A stretch of DNA of 64,000 nt from Campylobacteraceae bacterium (GCA_013373175.1 JABXII010000024.1:1-64000), one strand, 5' to 3'; positions 19,893-28,951 are shown, counted from the first letter of the stretch. Numbers and translations are program-made. The notes: a model not told the origin generated them from the sequence alone.

Positions 19893-21096
19893 AATCCATA
19901 ACGATAATGGAACTATTACAACTCACAATATAAATAAAAAAGATTTTTCAAATAGTTCTTTACAAAATCATTTAGGGTACATTAATTCAAAATCCAAAGA
20001 ACAAAATGCCTTAAATATTATCAAAGCATATTTCAATGACTCAAAAATCATTTTATTTGATGAAACAAACCAGATGTTAAAAGAAAAACTTGATGAACTA
20101 AATATCAAAGAGTTTTTACACAATGAAAAGATAAATACTATTTTTGATGAAAAAGATTTCTCTATGATGTTTTTTACAAGTGGAAGTACTGGAAATCCAG
20201 TAGGTGCTTTAAAAACAAAAAAACATCTTGAAGAAGAAGTTGAAGTTTTAACAAAACTATTTGAAAAAAGAGAGATAAAAAAAGTTATTCTAACTGTGCC
20301 ATTTATCCATATTTATGGAATGTTATTTGGTCTTTTATATCCACTTTTAAATGATATTGATATTATTTTAAAAGAACACTTTTTACCAAATGATTTACTA
20401 AATTTAATTGATGATAATAGTTTAGTTGTAACTACTCCACTTTATATAAAAGCTTTAAATAAAATCTCACAAGAAAAAGATTTATCAAAAGCTACCTTTG
20501 TTAGTTCAACTGGTCCACTTGATTCACAAAATGCAAAAGAGTTTAGTGAAAAGTTTAATACAGATGTTATGCAAATTTTTGGTTCAACTGAAACAGGTGG
20601 AATTGCTTATAAACTAAATGATGAAATTTTATGGACTGCTATGCCTAAAGTTGAAATTCAAACAAATGAGCAAAATGAATTAAAAGTTATCTCTCCTTTC
20701 GTTTCAACGACTATTTATGAAAACAGTTTTAAAGATATAAATGGAGTTATGCAAACTTTTGATTATATTGAAAAAGAGAATGAGAAGTTTAAACTTGTAG
20801 GTAGAAGCTCACAGATTTTGAAAATTGCAGGGAAAAGATACTCTACTATTCAAATAGAAAATATTTTAGAAGAGGAAAAAGAGATAAGCAAAGCCTTAGT
20901 TTTTGTAAGTTCTGATAATAATTCTTTAAGGGGTGAAGTTTTAGATATTACACTAGAAAGCTCTAAAGAGTTCACAGTAAGAGAGATAAAAAAGATTTTA
21001 CAAAGTAAACTTTCTAATCTAAAGTTTTCACTGGCATTAAAGCATGTGGACAAAATACCAACTTCAAGTGTTGGTAAAAAGTTGAAAATAAACTAA
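19882..21096 (+). CDS. AMP-dependent acyl/aryl ligase (aryl-CoA or aryl-ACP ligase)
   Basis: MMFFTSGSTGNPVGALKTKKHL, FGSTETGGIAY, KLVGRSSQILKIAGKRYS, PTSSVGKKLK. Confidence 0.9.
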   Translation: MKIEIHNDNGTITTHNINKKDFSNSSLQNHLGYINSKSKEQNALNIIKAYFNDSKIILFDETNQMLKEKLDELNIKEFLHNEKINTIFDEKDFSMMFFTSGSTGNPVGALKTKKHLEEEVEVLTKLFEKREIKKVILTVPFIHIYGMLFGLLYPLLNDIDIILKEHFLPNDLLNLIDDNSLVVTTPLYIKALNKISQEKDLSKATFVSSTGPLDSQNAKEFSEKFNTDVMQIFGSTETGGIAYKLNDEILWTAMPKVEIQTNEQNELKVISPFVSTTIYENSFKDINGVMQTFDYIEKENEKFKLVGRSSQILKIAGKRYSTIQIENILEEEKEISKALVFVSSDNNSLRGEVLDITLESSKEFTVREIKKILQSKLSNLKFSLALKHVDKIPTSSVGKKLKIN

Positions 21097-21137
21097 TAGT
21101 TTGCTATACTTCGCAAAATACGGGGAAAAGATATTTA

Positions 21138-21998
21138 ATGTCAATAGTTATAAAAAATCTATGTAAATCCTATAAGGGAAATCTTGTTTTAGATAATCTA
21201 AATTTAGAAATAAAGCAAGGCTCTTTATTTGGTTTATTAGGTCCAAATGGAGCAGGAAAAACCACTTTAGTATCTATATTAAACTTTTTAGTTCCAAAGG
21301 ATTCAGGAACAGTTTTAATTGATAATATGGATTTAGATAAAGAAGAAAACAAAATAAAATCTATCTGTAGTATTGTTCCTCAAACTTATGCATTTTATCC
21401 AAAACTAACTGCCTTTGAAAACTTAGAGTTTTTTGGAAGTCTTTATGGATTAAAAAAAGAAGCTTTAAAAAAAAGAATCGAATACTGTATTGAAGTAACT
21501 TCTTTAGAAAAATATATAAATAAACAAGCCCACACTTTTTCAGGTGGTTTAAAAAGAAGATTGAATATTGCTATTGGTTTATTAAATAGTCCAAAGATTT
21601 TATACCTAGATGAGCCAACAGTTGGAATTGACCCACAATCAAGAAAATATATTTTAAATGTTATAAAAAAAATCAATGAAAAAGAGAAAACTACTATTAT
21701 TTATACTTCCCATTATATGGAAGAAGTAGAGTATTTATGTGATGAAATAGCTATTTTAGATAAGTCAAAAATCATTTTACAAGAGAAAAAAGAGAGTTTG
21801 CTACATAAGAATTCAATTATAAAAATAAAACTTTTAGATGAAGTTATAGAAGTTGATACAAAAGATGGTTTTGATAACTTTACTAAGATGATTGCAAAAT
21901 TAGAAAAACAGAATAAAAGAATAGAAAATATTGATTTTGGATATAAAAATCTTGAAGATATGTTTTTAAGTTTAACAAAACAGGATTTAAGAGACTAA
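21138..21998 (+). CDS. ABC-2 transporter ATP-binding protein
   Basis: GLLGPNGAGKTTLVSIL Walker A; FSGGLKRRLNIAIGLLNSPKILYLDEPTVGIDP. Confidence 0.95.
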   Translation: MSIVIKNLCKSYKGNLVLDNLNLEIKQGSLFGLLGPNGAGKTTLVSILNFLVPKDSGTVLIDNMDLDKEENKIKSICSIVPQTYAFYPKLTAFENLEFFGSLYGLKKEALKKRIEYCIEVTSLEKYINKQAHTFSGGLKRRLNIAIGLLNSPKILYLDEPTVGIDPQSRKYILNVIKKINEKEKTTIIYTSHYMEEVEYLCDEIAILDKSKIILQEKKESLLHKNSIIKIKLLDEVIEVDTKDGFDNFTKMIAKLEKQNKRIENIDFGYKNLEDMFLSLTKQDLRD

Positions 21999-23158
21999 TG
22001 TTTAAATATTTACTAAAAAAAGAGTTTACACTTATCTTTAGAGATTTACATGCTTTATTAGTATTATTTGTAATGCCTGTTATTTTTATTTTAATTATGT
22101 CATTAGCTTTAAAAAATAGTTATTCAAATAGTGTAGATACACCTTTAAAAGTTGCTATTACTAGCTCTAAAAACAATAAATCAATCAAAACTATGATAGA
22201 TAGTATCAATGAAAACAATTTTTTCCATGCTAACTTTCTAAAAGTAAAAGATAAAAAAGAGGTTCTATATAAAGAAAACTATGATTTTATAATAGATATT
22301 CAAAGAAACTATATTGAAAGAATAAAACTAAATGATAAAAACTTTAAAGTAACTATTTATACTAAACCAGATACCTCTTTACAAAAAATAGAGATTCTTA
22401 AAAAAGTTATTTCAAGTGCAAGCACAAAAATTATCTTAGAGGATTTAATGCTTGCTCAAAAAATAGATACAAAAAATGTACTTGATTTTGAGTCTAAAAT
22501 ACAAAACTCATATATCTATAAAAAAGATGACTTTGAAGTAAAGCCAACATCAGTGCAGCAAAGTGTTCCGGCATGGCTTGTCTTTTCTATGTTTTTTATA
22601 CTAATTCCTATATCAAATACTTTTATAAATGAAAAAGCCTTTGGAACAATTGATAGAATTAGAAGTATAAATGTTTCACTCTTTCCTATTTTATTAGGAA
22701 AAATTGTTCCATACTATTTTATAAATCAAGTACAAGTAGTATTTATGATACTTGTTGGTATGTACATTGTTCCACTATTAGGTGGTGATTCCCTAGTTAT
22801 ACAAGGAAGTATTCCTTTGATTTTCTTAGTTTCATCTGCTGTTAGTTTTGCTTCTATCTCTTTTGCACTTTTAATTGCAAACATAGCTAAAACAACAGAA
22901 GAAGCAACAACAATCGGTGGTGTTTCAAATATTATTCTTGCAGCTATTGGTGGAATTATGGTTCCAAAATTTGTAATGCCAAAATTTATGCAAGACTTTT
23001 CAGAATACTCTCCAATGTCTTGGGGATTAGAGAGCTTCTTAGAAGTATTTGTTAGAGGTGGAAGTTTTAATGACATTTCAACTTATGTGTATAACATGAT
23101 AACTTTTGCTATAATCTGTTTACTATTAGCATATATTTTACTAAAAAAGAGGAGATAA
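21998..23158 (+). CDS. ABC-2 transporter permease
   Basis: N-terminal TM, large extracytoplasmic loop, 5 C-terminal TMs; MPKFMQDFSEYSPMSWGLESF. Confidence 0.9.
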   Translation: MFKYLLKKEFTLIFRDLHALLVLFVMPVIFILIMSLALKNSYSNSVDTPLKVAITSSKNNKSIKTMIDSINENNFFHANFLKVKDKKEVLYKENYDFIIDIQRNYIERIKLNDKNFKVTIYTKPDTSLQKIEILKKVISSASTKIILEDLMLAQKIDTKNVLDFESKIQNSYIYKKDDFEVKPTSVQQSVPAWLVFSMFFILIPISNTFINEKAFGTIDRIRSINVSLFPILLGKIVPYYFINQVQVVFMILVGMYIVPLLGGDSLVIQGSIPLIFLVSSAVSFASISFALLIANIAKTTEEATTIGGVSNIILAAIGGIMVPKFVMPKFMQDFSEYSPMSWGLESFLEVFVRGGSFNDISTYVYNMITFAIICLLLAYILLKKRR

Positions 23159-23159
23159 A

Positions 23160-23426
23160 TTGATAGGTTCTAAAGATGAGAAGTTAAAACTAGAATTAAA
23201 AGAATTAATTATTGAAGAGTGCGATAAAGATATTGAACCAGAAGATATAAGTGATGATGAAGTACTATTTGGTTCGGACACAGAATTAGAACTTGACTCA
23301 ATGGATGCCTTACAAATATCTATGGCTTTACATAAAAAATATGGAATTGATGCAAATGATAGTAAAAAACTTAGAAAAATTATGGCATCAATAAATACTT
23401 TAGCAGACCATATCCAACCGGAATAA
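23160..23426 (+). CDS. Acyl carrier protein (second)
   Basis: SDTELELDSMDALQISMALHKKYGI. Confidence 0.88.
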   Translation: MIGSKDEKLKLELKELIIEECDKDIEPEDISDDEVLFGSDTELELDSMDALQISMALHKKYGIDANDSKKLRKIMASINTLADHIQPE

Positions 23427-23428
23427 CA

Positions 23429-24577
23429 TTGAACGCATATATTACAGGTAGCTCATTAGTTTGCAATATTGCAGATAATAAACAAGATATTATTTCCAAT
23501 TTAAAAAATATCTCACCTAAAACATATAAAGAAAATCTTCAAGAAATTTTAAAAGATAAAACCTTTTATAAAATATATAATTATGACTATTCAAATGAAA
23601 AAAGGTTTCAAAAAATCTTAGAGAAAGTAGTTTTAGAAGCAGTAAAAGAAGCAAAACTTTCAAAAGAAGAACAAGAAGATTTACATATTTTCCTTGGTTC
23701 AACTTCTATGGAAATGGGTACAAATGAACAGTTTAAAGATGAGTTTGACAAAGGTTCTTCTAGTTTAGAGTTTAAAAATATTGGAAATGGGGCTATTGGT
23801 CAATATGTTGAAAGACTACTAAATTCTAAACACAAAGCAACTCTTTTTTCAACTGCCTGTACGTCTAGTGTAAATGCTTTAGCTTATGCAGCTAAAATGA
23901 TTGAAAAGAAAAAAATTAAAAGAGCAATTGTTATTGGTATTGAACTTTTTAATAAATCTACCTTTGGTGGTTTTTCATCTTTAATGCTTTTATCTCAATC
24001 AAAAATATATAGACCCTTTGATAAAAATAGTGATGGCATTATCTTAGGAGAAGGTTGTTCAGCTGTTATTTTAGAAAATGAAAAAAAAGAAGAAGATAAT
24101 TTTAAATATATCTCTTCTTCAAATATTTGTGATAATTACTCTGAAACTACAAGTGACCCTTCAGGAACTCCTATTTTTGAAGCTATGAATTGTGCTTTAA
24201 AAACTGCAAACTTACAAGTAAAAGATTTAGATTGTATAAAAGCTCACGCTACAGGAAGTGAAAATAATAACTCTTCCGAAGCAAAAGCTTTAGCACAATT
24301 ATTTGATACTTATAAAGAAAGCACGCAAGTTACTGCTTTAAAACCTATTTTAGGACATACTTTAGGTGCTTGTGGTACAAATGAAATTGTCTTAATGATT
24401 GAAGCTATTAAAAATGGTTTCCTTCCTGCAACTTTTGGCTTTGAAGAGCCAATTGAAAACTTAGCCTTTACTCCAATTTTAGAAAATAAAACTTGTGAAA
24501 ATAAACAAACTATTTTATTAAACTATGTTGCCTTTGGTGGAAATAATAGTTCAATTATTTTAAGCAACAAGGATTGA
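23429..24577 (+). CDS. Ketosynthase (FabF-like, second)
   Basis: FSTACTSSVNALAYA; KAHATGSENNNSSEA; LGHTLGACGTNE; VAFGGNNSS. Confidence 0.92.
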   Translation: MNAYITGSSLVCNIADNKQDIISNLKNISPKTYKENLQEILKDKTFYKIYNYDYSNEKRFQKILEKVVLEAVKEAKLSKEEQEDLHIFLGSTSMEMGTNEQFKDEFDKGSSSLEFKNIGNGAIGQYVERLLNSKHKATLFSTACTSSVNALAYAAKMIEKKKIKRAIVIGIELFNKSTFGGFSSLMLLSQSKIYRPFDKNSDGIILGEGCSAVILENEKKEEDNFKYISSSNICDNYSETTSDPSGTPIFEAMNCALKTANLQVKDLDCIKAHATGSENNNSSEAKALAQLFDTYKESTQVTALKPILGHTLGACGTNEIVLMIEAIKNGFLPATFGFEEPIENLAFTPILENKTCENKQTILLNYVAFGGNNSSIILSNKD

Positions 24578-24578
24578 T

Positions 24579-25409
24579 ATGTATATTCATTCTACTTATA
24601 AACTTATCAATTCAAACACTAGTGTTAAAGAGTATAGAAAAGAGCTAAAAGAGATTTCAAAGATAAATCTTAGAAGGTCAAGTAAGTTTAATATCTTAGC
24701 AGTCCTAGGAGCTCTAAGAGCTACAAAAGATATTAACCTTGGACAAAACCTTGGAATTTATATTGCAAGTGAATATGGGCCTATTAATGACGTTTATAAA
24801 CTAATGCAAACAATAAATGAAGAAAACAATATTGTAATGCCCTTTGATTTTTTAAATGTAAATAGCAACAATGTTAGCTTTTATGTTTCCCAAGCTTTAA
24901 ATGCAAAGGGTAAAAACATGCTTTTGACTTCTCAATACTTATCATTTGAGAAATCCTTACAACTTGCTCAGTTTGAACTTGAAATAGATGAGATATCAGA
25001 TATCTTAATTGGAGCAGTTGATGAATCCTTAGATGAAGTAAAAGATTATGAAAAATATGTAAGCTTTGGAAATAATCAAGCTTCAAATGATGGAAGTTGT
25101 TGGTTATATTTAAACAATGATAAGTCTAACTCTTTGGGTAAAATTACAAATATCCAAGAGTTTAGTTCAAATAAAGAGTTAATAGACAGTATTAAAGACT
25201 CTTATACAAAAATATCTTTTAATCAGTTCGCACAAAATGATGAAACTATTACTTCTAAGTTTGATAGTAAAAAAGTTATTGACCAAAAGGATTTCTTTGG
25301 ATGTGAAGGCGCATTAAGAGTTTTAGAATTACTTGAGTATAAAGGGGAACACCTTTATATTGCAAAAGATGTTAATAGTAACTTCATTACAATAGAACTT
25401 AAAGTTTAA
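24579..25409 (+). CDS. Degenerate ketosynthase-like protein (no active-site Cys; CLF-like)
   Basis: RRSSKFNILAVLGALRATKD..GIYIASEYGPINDVYKLMQTI..ALNAKGKNMLLTSQYLSFEKSLQLA. Confidence 0.75.
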   Translation: MYIHSTYKLINSNTSVKEYRKELKEISKINLRRSSKFNILAVLGALRATKDINLGQNLGIYIASEYGPINDVYKLMQTINEENNIVMPFDFLNVNSNNVSFYVSQALNAKGKNMLLTSQYLSFEKSLQLAQFELEIDEISDILIGAVDESLDEVKDYEKYVSFGNNQASNDGSCWLYLNNDKSNSLGKITNIQEFSSNKELIDSIKDSYTKISFNQFAQNDETITSKFDSKKVIDQKDFFGCEGALRVLELLEYKGEHLYIAKDVNSNFITIELKV

Positions 25410-25420
25410 GTTCTATTGTA
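25388..25420. terminator. Bidirectional hairpin between convergent KS-like and BtrH_N-like genes
   Basis: tacaatagaacttaa-agt-ttaagttctattgta, 15-bp perfect inverted repeat containing both stop codons. Confidence 0.8.
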
Positions 25421-26405
25421 CTTTCTTTAATAGTTTGAAAGCCTCTTCTTCATAAGTTGAAGCTTCTATTAGTTTTTCAGCAATTTTATTTGGATCAAAT
25501 TTATCAATTTTTTTGCTAGACTCTACACAAAGTAAAGCAAACTCTCTTAAAGTATTTCCTGATTTTACAAGTAAAGAAGATGCTTCCTCTAATAACTCAT
25601 TATCTAAATCATACTTTTTTACTTCTTTTAAAAATGCCGCATATAAGAACCTAAAGCCTCCGCCTCCAGTTCCTATTTCTTCTTGCATTCTAACAATATG
25701 AGTCAAATAGTTTTTTAAATATCTAGGGTCAGAAGTAGGATTTAGTTTTGAGATTTTCTTTGCTAATGTTCTCATTCCTTTTACTCCTGCATAAGGAAAA
25801 GGAGTTAACATTGATTTAGCATTTTTCTTTATTGCTTTTTTAACAATGGATTCAAAATCAAGATTATTTGGAATATTTTTAGGATAATACATAAAACCTT
25901 TTGGCGCAAATACTCCCTTTGCAAATCTTGCTTTAGTAAGCTCTTTTTCATCACATAAAACAGCTTCTTCAAAAACAGGGTCAGATATTTTATAATCTTT
26001 CCCCTCTTTTCCATAAACTAATAGATTATGAGCATTAAAGTGAAATCTCATATCCTTTGGAAAATATGGAAGATAAAAAACTGATGTTTGAAGACCAACT
26101 AATTGATTATCTTCCACAAATTTAGTCAAATCACTATTTGCATCATCTTCACTTTTATATGTTTTTTTTACAATCTCTACACCTAAAACTTTTGATACCT
26201 TGTTAATTATATTTTTTGGAAGTTCTCTATAGGCTATTAAAGGCATATTATTAAGTTTTATTATTGGAAGAAATACAAAAGATAAAGAGCTAGTAAGACC
26301 AAAAACCATTGGCTCACTAAGCTTTAACCCATAATGAGTTAATAAAGTCGAAACAACTCCACTTTCACAGTGTGCAAATTGTGAATGTTCAAACTTTTCA
26401 CTCAT
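25413..26405 (-). CDS. BtrH_N-domain protein (putative acyltransferase/peptidase-like)
   Basis: FAHCESGVVSTLLTHYGLKLSEPMVFGLTSSLSFVFLP ... FHFNAHNLLVYGKEGKDYKISDPVF. Confidence 0.8.
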   Translation of the reverse strand: MSEKFEHSQFAHCESGVVSTLLTHYGLKLSEPMVFGLTSSLSFVFLPIIKLNNMPLIAYRELPKNIINKVSKVLGVEIVKKTYKSEDDANSDLTKFVEDNQLVGLQTSVFYLPYFPKDMRFHFNAHNLLVYGKEGKDYKISDPVFEEAVLCDEKELTKARFAKGVFAPKGFMYYPKNIPNNLDFESIVKKAIKKNAKSMLTPFPYAGVKGMRTLAKKISKLNPTSDPRYLKNYLTHIVRMQEEIGTGGGGFRFLYAAFLKEVKKYDLDNELLEEASSLLVKSGNTLREFALLCVESSKKIDKFDPNKIAEKLIEASTYEEEAFKLLKKVQ

Positions 26406-26797
26406 ACTTTAAAATCCTTTAACTCTTCTATTTTGATATTAAACGCTTGGGCATATTTTGATAAAATCTTATCATTTAGTTTTTTGAAATGCTTCATTTT
26501 TAGATGTCTTTTTACTCTAAATTGAAACATTTCTACAACACTTGCTAGTGTTGGTAAATCCATTCTATTTTCAAACATAAAGTATTCAATAGGAGAACTA
26601 AGACCTTTTTTTATATTCTCTAAGCTCTCTACTTTTAAAACTTCATACTCTTCTACTGCAACTTGTGTAGCAAACTCTTCAACAGAACTTCCATAATTAA
26701 TTCTTTGAAAATCGCCCTTCTCATCTGTAGAATACATCACTTTTTGATGTCCTTCTAATATCTTATTCTCCTCTTTTGGAACTTCTATCTTTTGCAT
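26402..26797 (-). CDS. Conserved-looking small protein in dar arm, function unknown
   Basis: 131 aa open frame overlapping both neighbours by 1-4 bp in darA/darB operon. Confidence 0.65.
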   Translation of the reverse strand: MQKIEVPKEENKILEGHQKVMYSTDEKGDFQRINYGSSVEEFATQVAVEEYEVLKVESLENIKKGLSSPIEYFMFENRMDLPTLASVVEMFQFRVKRHLKMKHFKKLNDKILSKYAQAFNIKIEELKDFKV

Positions 26798-27936
26798 TAA
26801 ACAACTTCTAAATACATAAAGGCCGTTGAGAATCTTCCACTTTCAGGAATATAACAAAGAAGTTTCTGACCTTTTTTTAATTTATTTGAGTTAAACAACT
26901 CTTCAAGCATAATATAAATTGATGCAGAACCTGTATTTCCAAACTCTGTAAGATTTGTAAACCATTTTTCAAAAGGTATTTCTAAACCACCTTTTTTCAT
27001 CCCTTCATATACTTTTTCTCTAAAAAAAGTTGAGGAATAATGGGGAACAAAGTAAGCAATATCTTCTTCTTTTAAATCTCTTTTTTCTAATATTTTTTGA
27101 ATAGGTTTTGTTACAGTATATTCAATAATATTTTCATTTAAAAGTTTTACGTTTTGTTTTATTGATAAAAGAGATTTACTCATAACCTCTTGCTGTTCTA
27201 AAGCTCTCCACGGTGTGATATTGTGATTTTCATCAAATTCACAACCACTATACATACAAGTTGGCATTTCACCTGCATAAGATAAAATATCAATCCATTT
27301 TACTTCTAATGACAAACCTTTTTCATTTGGTTTATTTTCTAAAAGCATTGCTCCAGCACCATCAGATAACATCCATCTTAAAAAATCTTTTTCAAATTCA
27401 ATTCCTGGATTTTTTTCTAACTCTTTATAATTAGATTCTTCTTTAAAATTATTTGAATTTAATATCATTGATGAAGTTTCTGAACCAGTTGAAATACCAT
27501 TTGTTAGTTCACCTGCTTTTATTCCATAATAGATGTATTTTAAGGCATTTATTCCACTTAAACAAATACCTGAAGCACTTAAAGTCTCGATTTCATTTAT
27601 TCCTAACTCCCCTTGTACCATAAGAGTATGTCCAGGCATTAATTGATCAGCTGAAGTTGTTCCACAAGATAAAGCTTCTAACTTTTCTAAGTTAAAATCA
27701 TCATTTTCTAATTTTTTTATAGCATTAGCAGTAATTTGTGCATTTGTAAAAAGAGGTTTTAAACTATTTTTTTCTAGTACATAAAATCTTCTTTTTATTC
27801 CATTACTTCTAAGTACTATTTTTTTAGCTTTTGATTTCTTTCCACCTATATAACCTAAGTATTCTTCCATTTCATCATTTAATACTGGTTTATTTGGCAT
27901 AAATTTTTGTATATTGTTTATATAAACACTGTTCAT
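26797..27936 (-). CDS. darB: DarB-like 3-oxoacyl-ACP synthase III (dialkylresorcinol pathway)
   Basis: KASIII-like fold with SASGICLSGINALKY Cys motif, FVPHYSSTFFRE, LTEFGNTGSASIYIML; adjacent darA. Confidence 0.85.
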   Translation of the reverse strand: MNSVYINNIQKFMPNKPVLNDEMEEYLGYIGGKKSKAKKIVLRSNGIKRRFYVLEKNSLKPLFTNAQITANAIKKLENDDFNLEKLEALSCGTTSADQLMPGHTLMVQGELGINEIETLSASGICLSGINALKYIYYGIKAGELTNGISTGSETSSMILNSNNFKEESNYKELEKNPGIEFEKDFLRWMLSDGAGAMLLENKPNEKGLSLEVKWIDILSYAGEMPTCMYSGCEFDENHNITPWRALEQQEVMSKSLLSIKQNVKLLNENIIEYTVTKPIQKILEKRDLKEEDIAYFVPHYSSTFFREKVYEGMKKGGLEIPFEKWFTNLTEFGNTGSASIYIMLEELFNSNKLKKGQKLLCYIPESGRFSTAFMYLEVV

Positions 27937-27937
27937 T

Positions 27938-28888
27938 TTATAAAAAATCCTTCATTCTATCTTTTGCACTTCCAGAGGGTGCTTCAAATACTTCTTTTTG
28001 TTTTAAAATTTTCTCTTTATTAACTTTTCTAATTATTGTTTGAACCAACATATTAATTGGAACAATTGTTAAAATAATTAAAAGTAAAAAAAACACATAA
28101 AGCATTACTATAGGCTTTCTTTTAGGGTCACCTTGTTTTCCAACTTTTCTAATAAGTTTTCCCCAAATCTTAAAACTTTTAGTTGCTATTTGTTCACTTT
28201 TAATTAGTTTTTCATCTACATTTACCGCATTTAATCCATGGCAAATAGATTCTTGTTTTTTCTCTTCATCATTTGCTAAAGCTTTACTAATGGCTTTACC
28301 AAATCTTGAAGCTTCTTTTATATCTTGTTTTGAAATACCAGCTTCTGGGAAAATTCCCCATAAAGAGTCTCTTTTCCCTGTTAACATCCATCTTGGAGTT
28401 GTAACAAAAGTTGCAAAAGAGTTTCCTTGATCAATTAAAACTATATTATCTATAAGTTTTGCTTCGACATCGCTAAGCATTTGTTTTAACTTCTCTTGCG
28501 CCATAACCCACATATTTCTACAACCAATTAAAGTAATAACTGGTTTACCTTTTAACTTTCTTTTTGCATAATCGCTTTTTAAAAAGGCTGTTATTGGTAA
28601 AGATGGAGATAAAAACCAAACTTGATAAGGTAAGATTACTAAATCATAATCATTTTCATCATCTTCTATTTCTTTAATTTCTGGCGGGTCTAAATATATT
28701 GATTCTGGAAAACAATCCATAAAAGTCATAAAATCCCAAGGAAAAGGATATGGCTTTAGTGGTTCAATTTCTTTATAGACCACTTCTATGTTTGAGTCTG
28801 CTTCTAAAGGAGCAGTAACTGAGTGTGTTAATTGTGTTAACTGCCCTGTTTGAGAATATGAGATAACTAATACTTTTTTAATATCCAA
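27938..28888 (-). CDS. darA: DarA-like dialkylresorcinol condensing enzyme (flavodoxin-like)
   Basis: VLVISYSQTGQLTQLTHSVTAPL..YKEIEPLKPYPFPWDFMTFMDCFPES..LPYQVWFLSPSLPITAFL; adjacent darB. Confidence 0.85.
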   Translation of the reverse strand: MDIKKVLVISYSQTGQLTQLTHSVTAPLEADSNIEVVYKEIEPLKPYPFPWDFMTFMDCFPESIYLDPPEIKEIEDDENDYDLVILPYQVWFLSPSLPITAFLKSDYAKRKLKGKPVITLIGCRNMWVMAQEKLKQMLSDVEAKLIDNIVLIDQGNSFATFVTTPRWMLTGKRDSLWGIFPEAGISKQDIKEASRFGKAISKALANDEEKKQESICHGLNAVNVDEKLIKSEQIATKSFKIWGKLIRKVGKQGDPKRKPIVMLYVFFLLLIILTIVPINMLVQTIIRKVNKEKILKQKEVFEAPSGSAKDRMKDFL

Positions 28889-28951
28889 AATAAAACCTAC
28901 TATATTATTATATTAGATTATATCTAACAATTATTTAATATATAATTTTCT

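Noticed and set aside
11360-28915. Shared 15-mer tatattattatatta upstream of the ACP gene (11360-11374) and upstream of darA (28901-28915)
   Set aside because: Could be a common regulatory site but is A/T-only low-complexity sequence in an AT-rich genome, so chance occurrence is likely; needs a genome-wide count.
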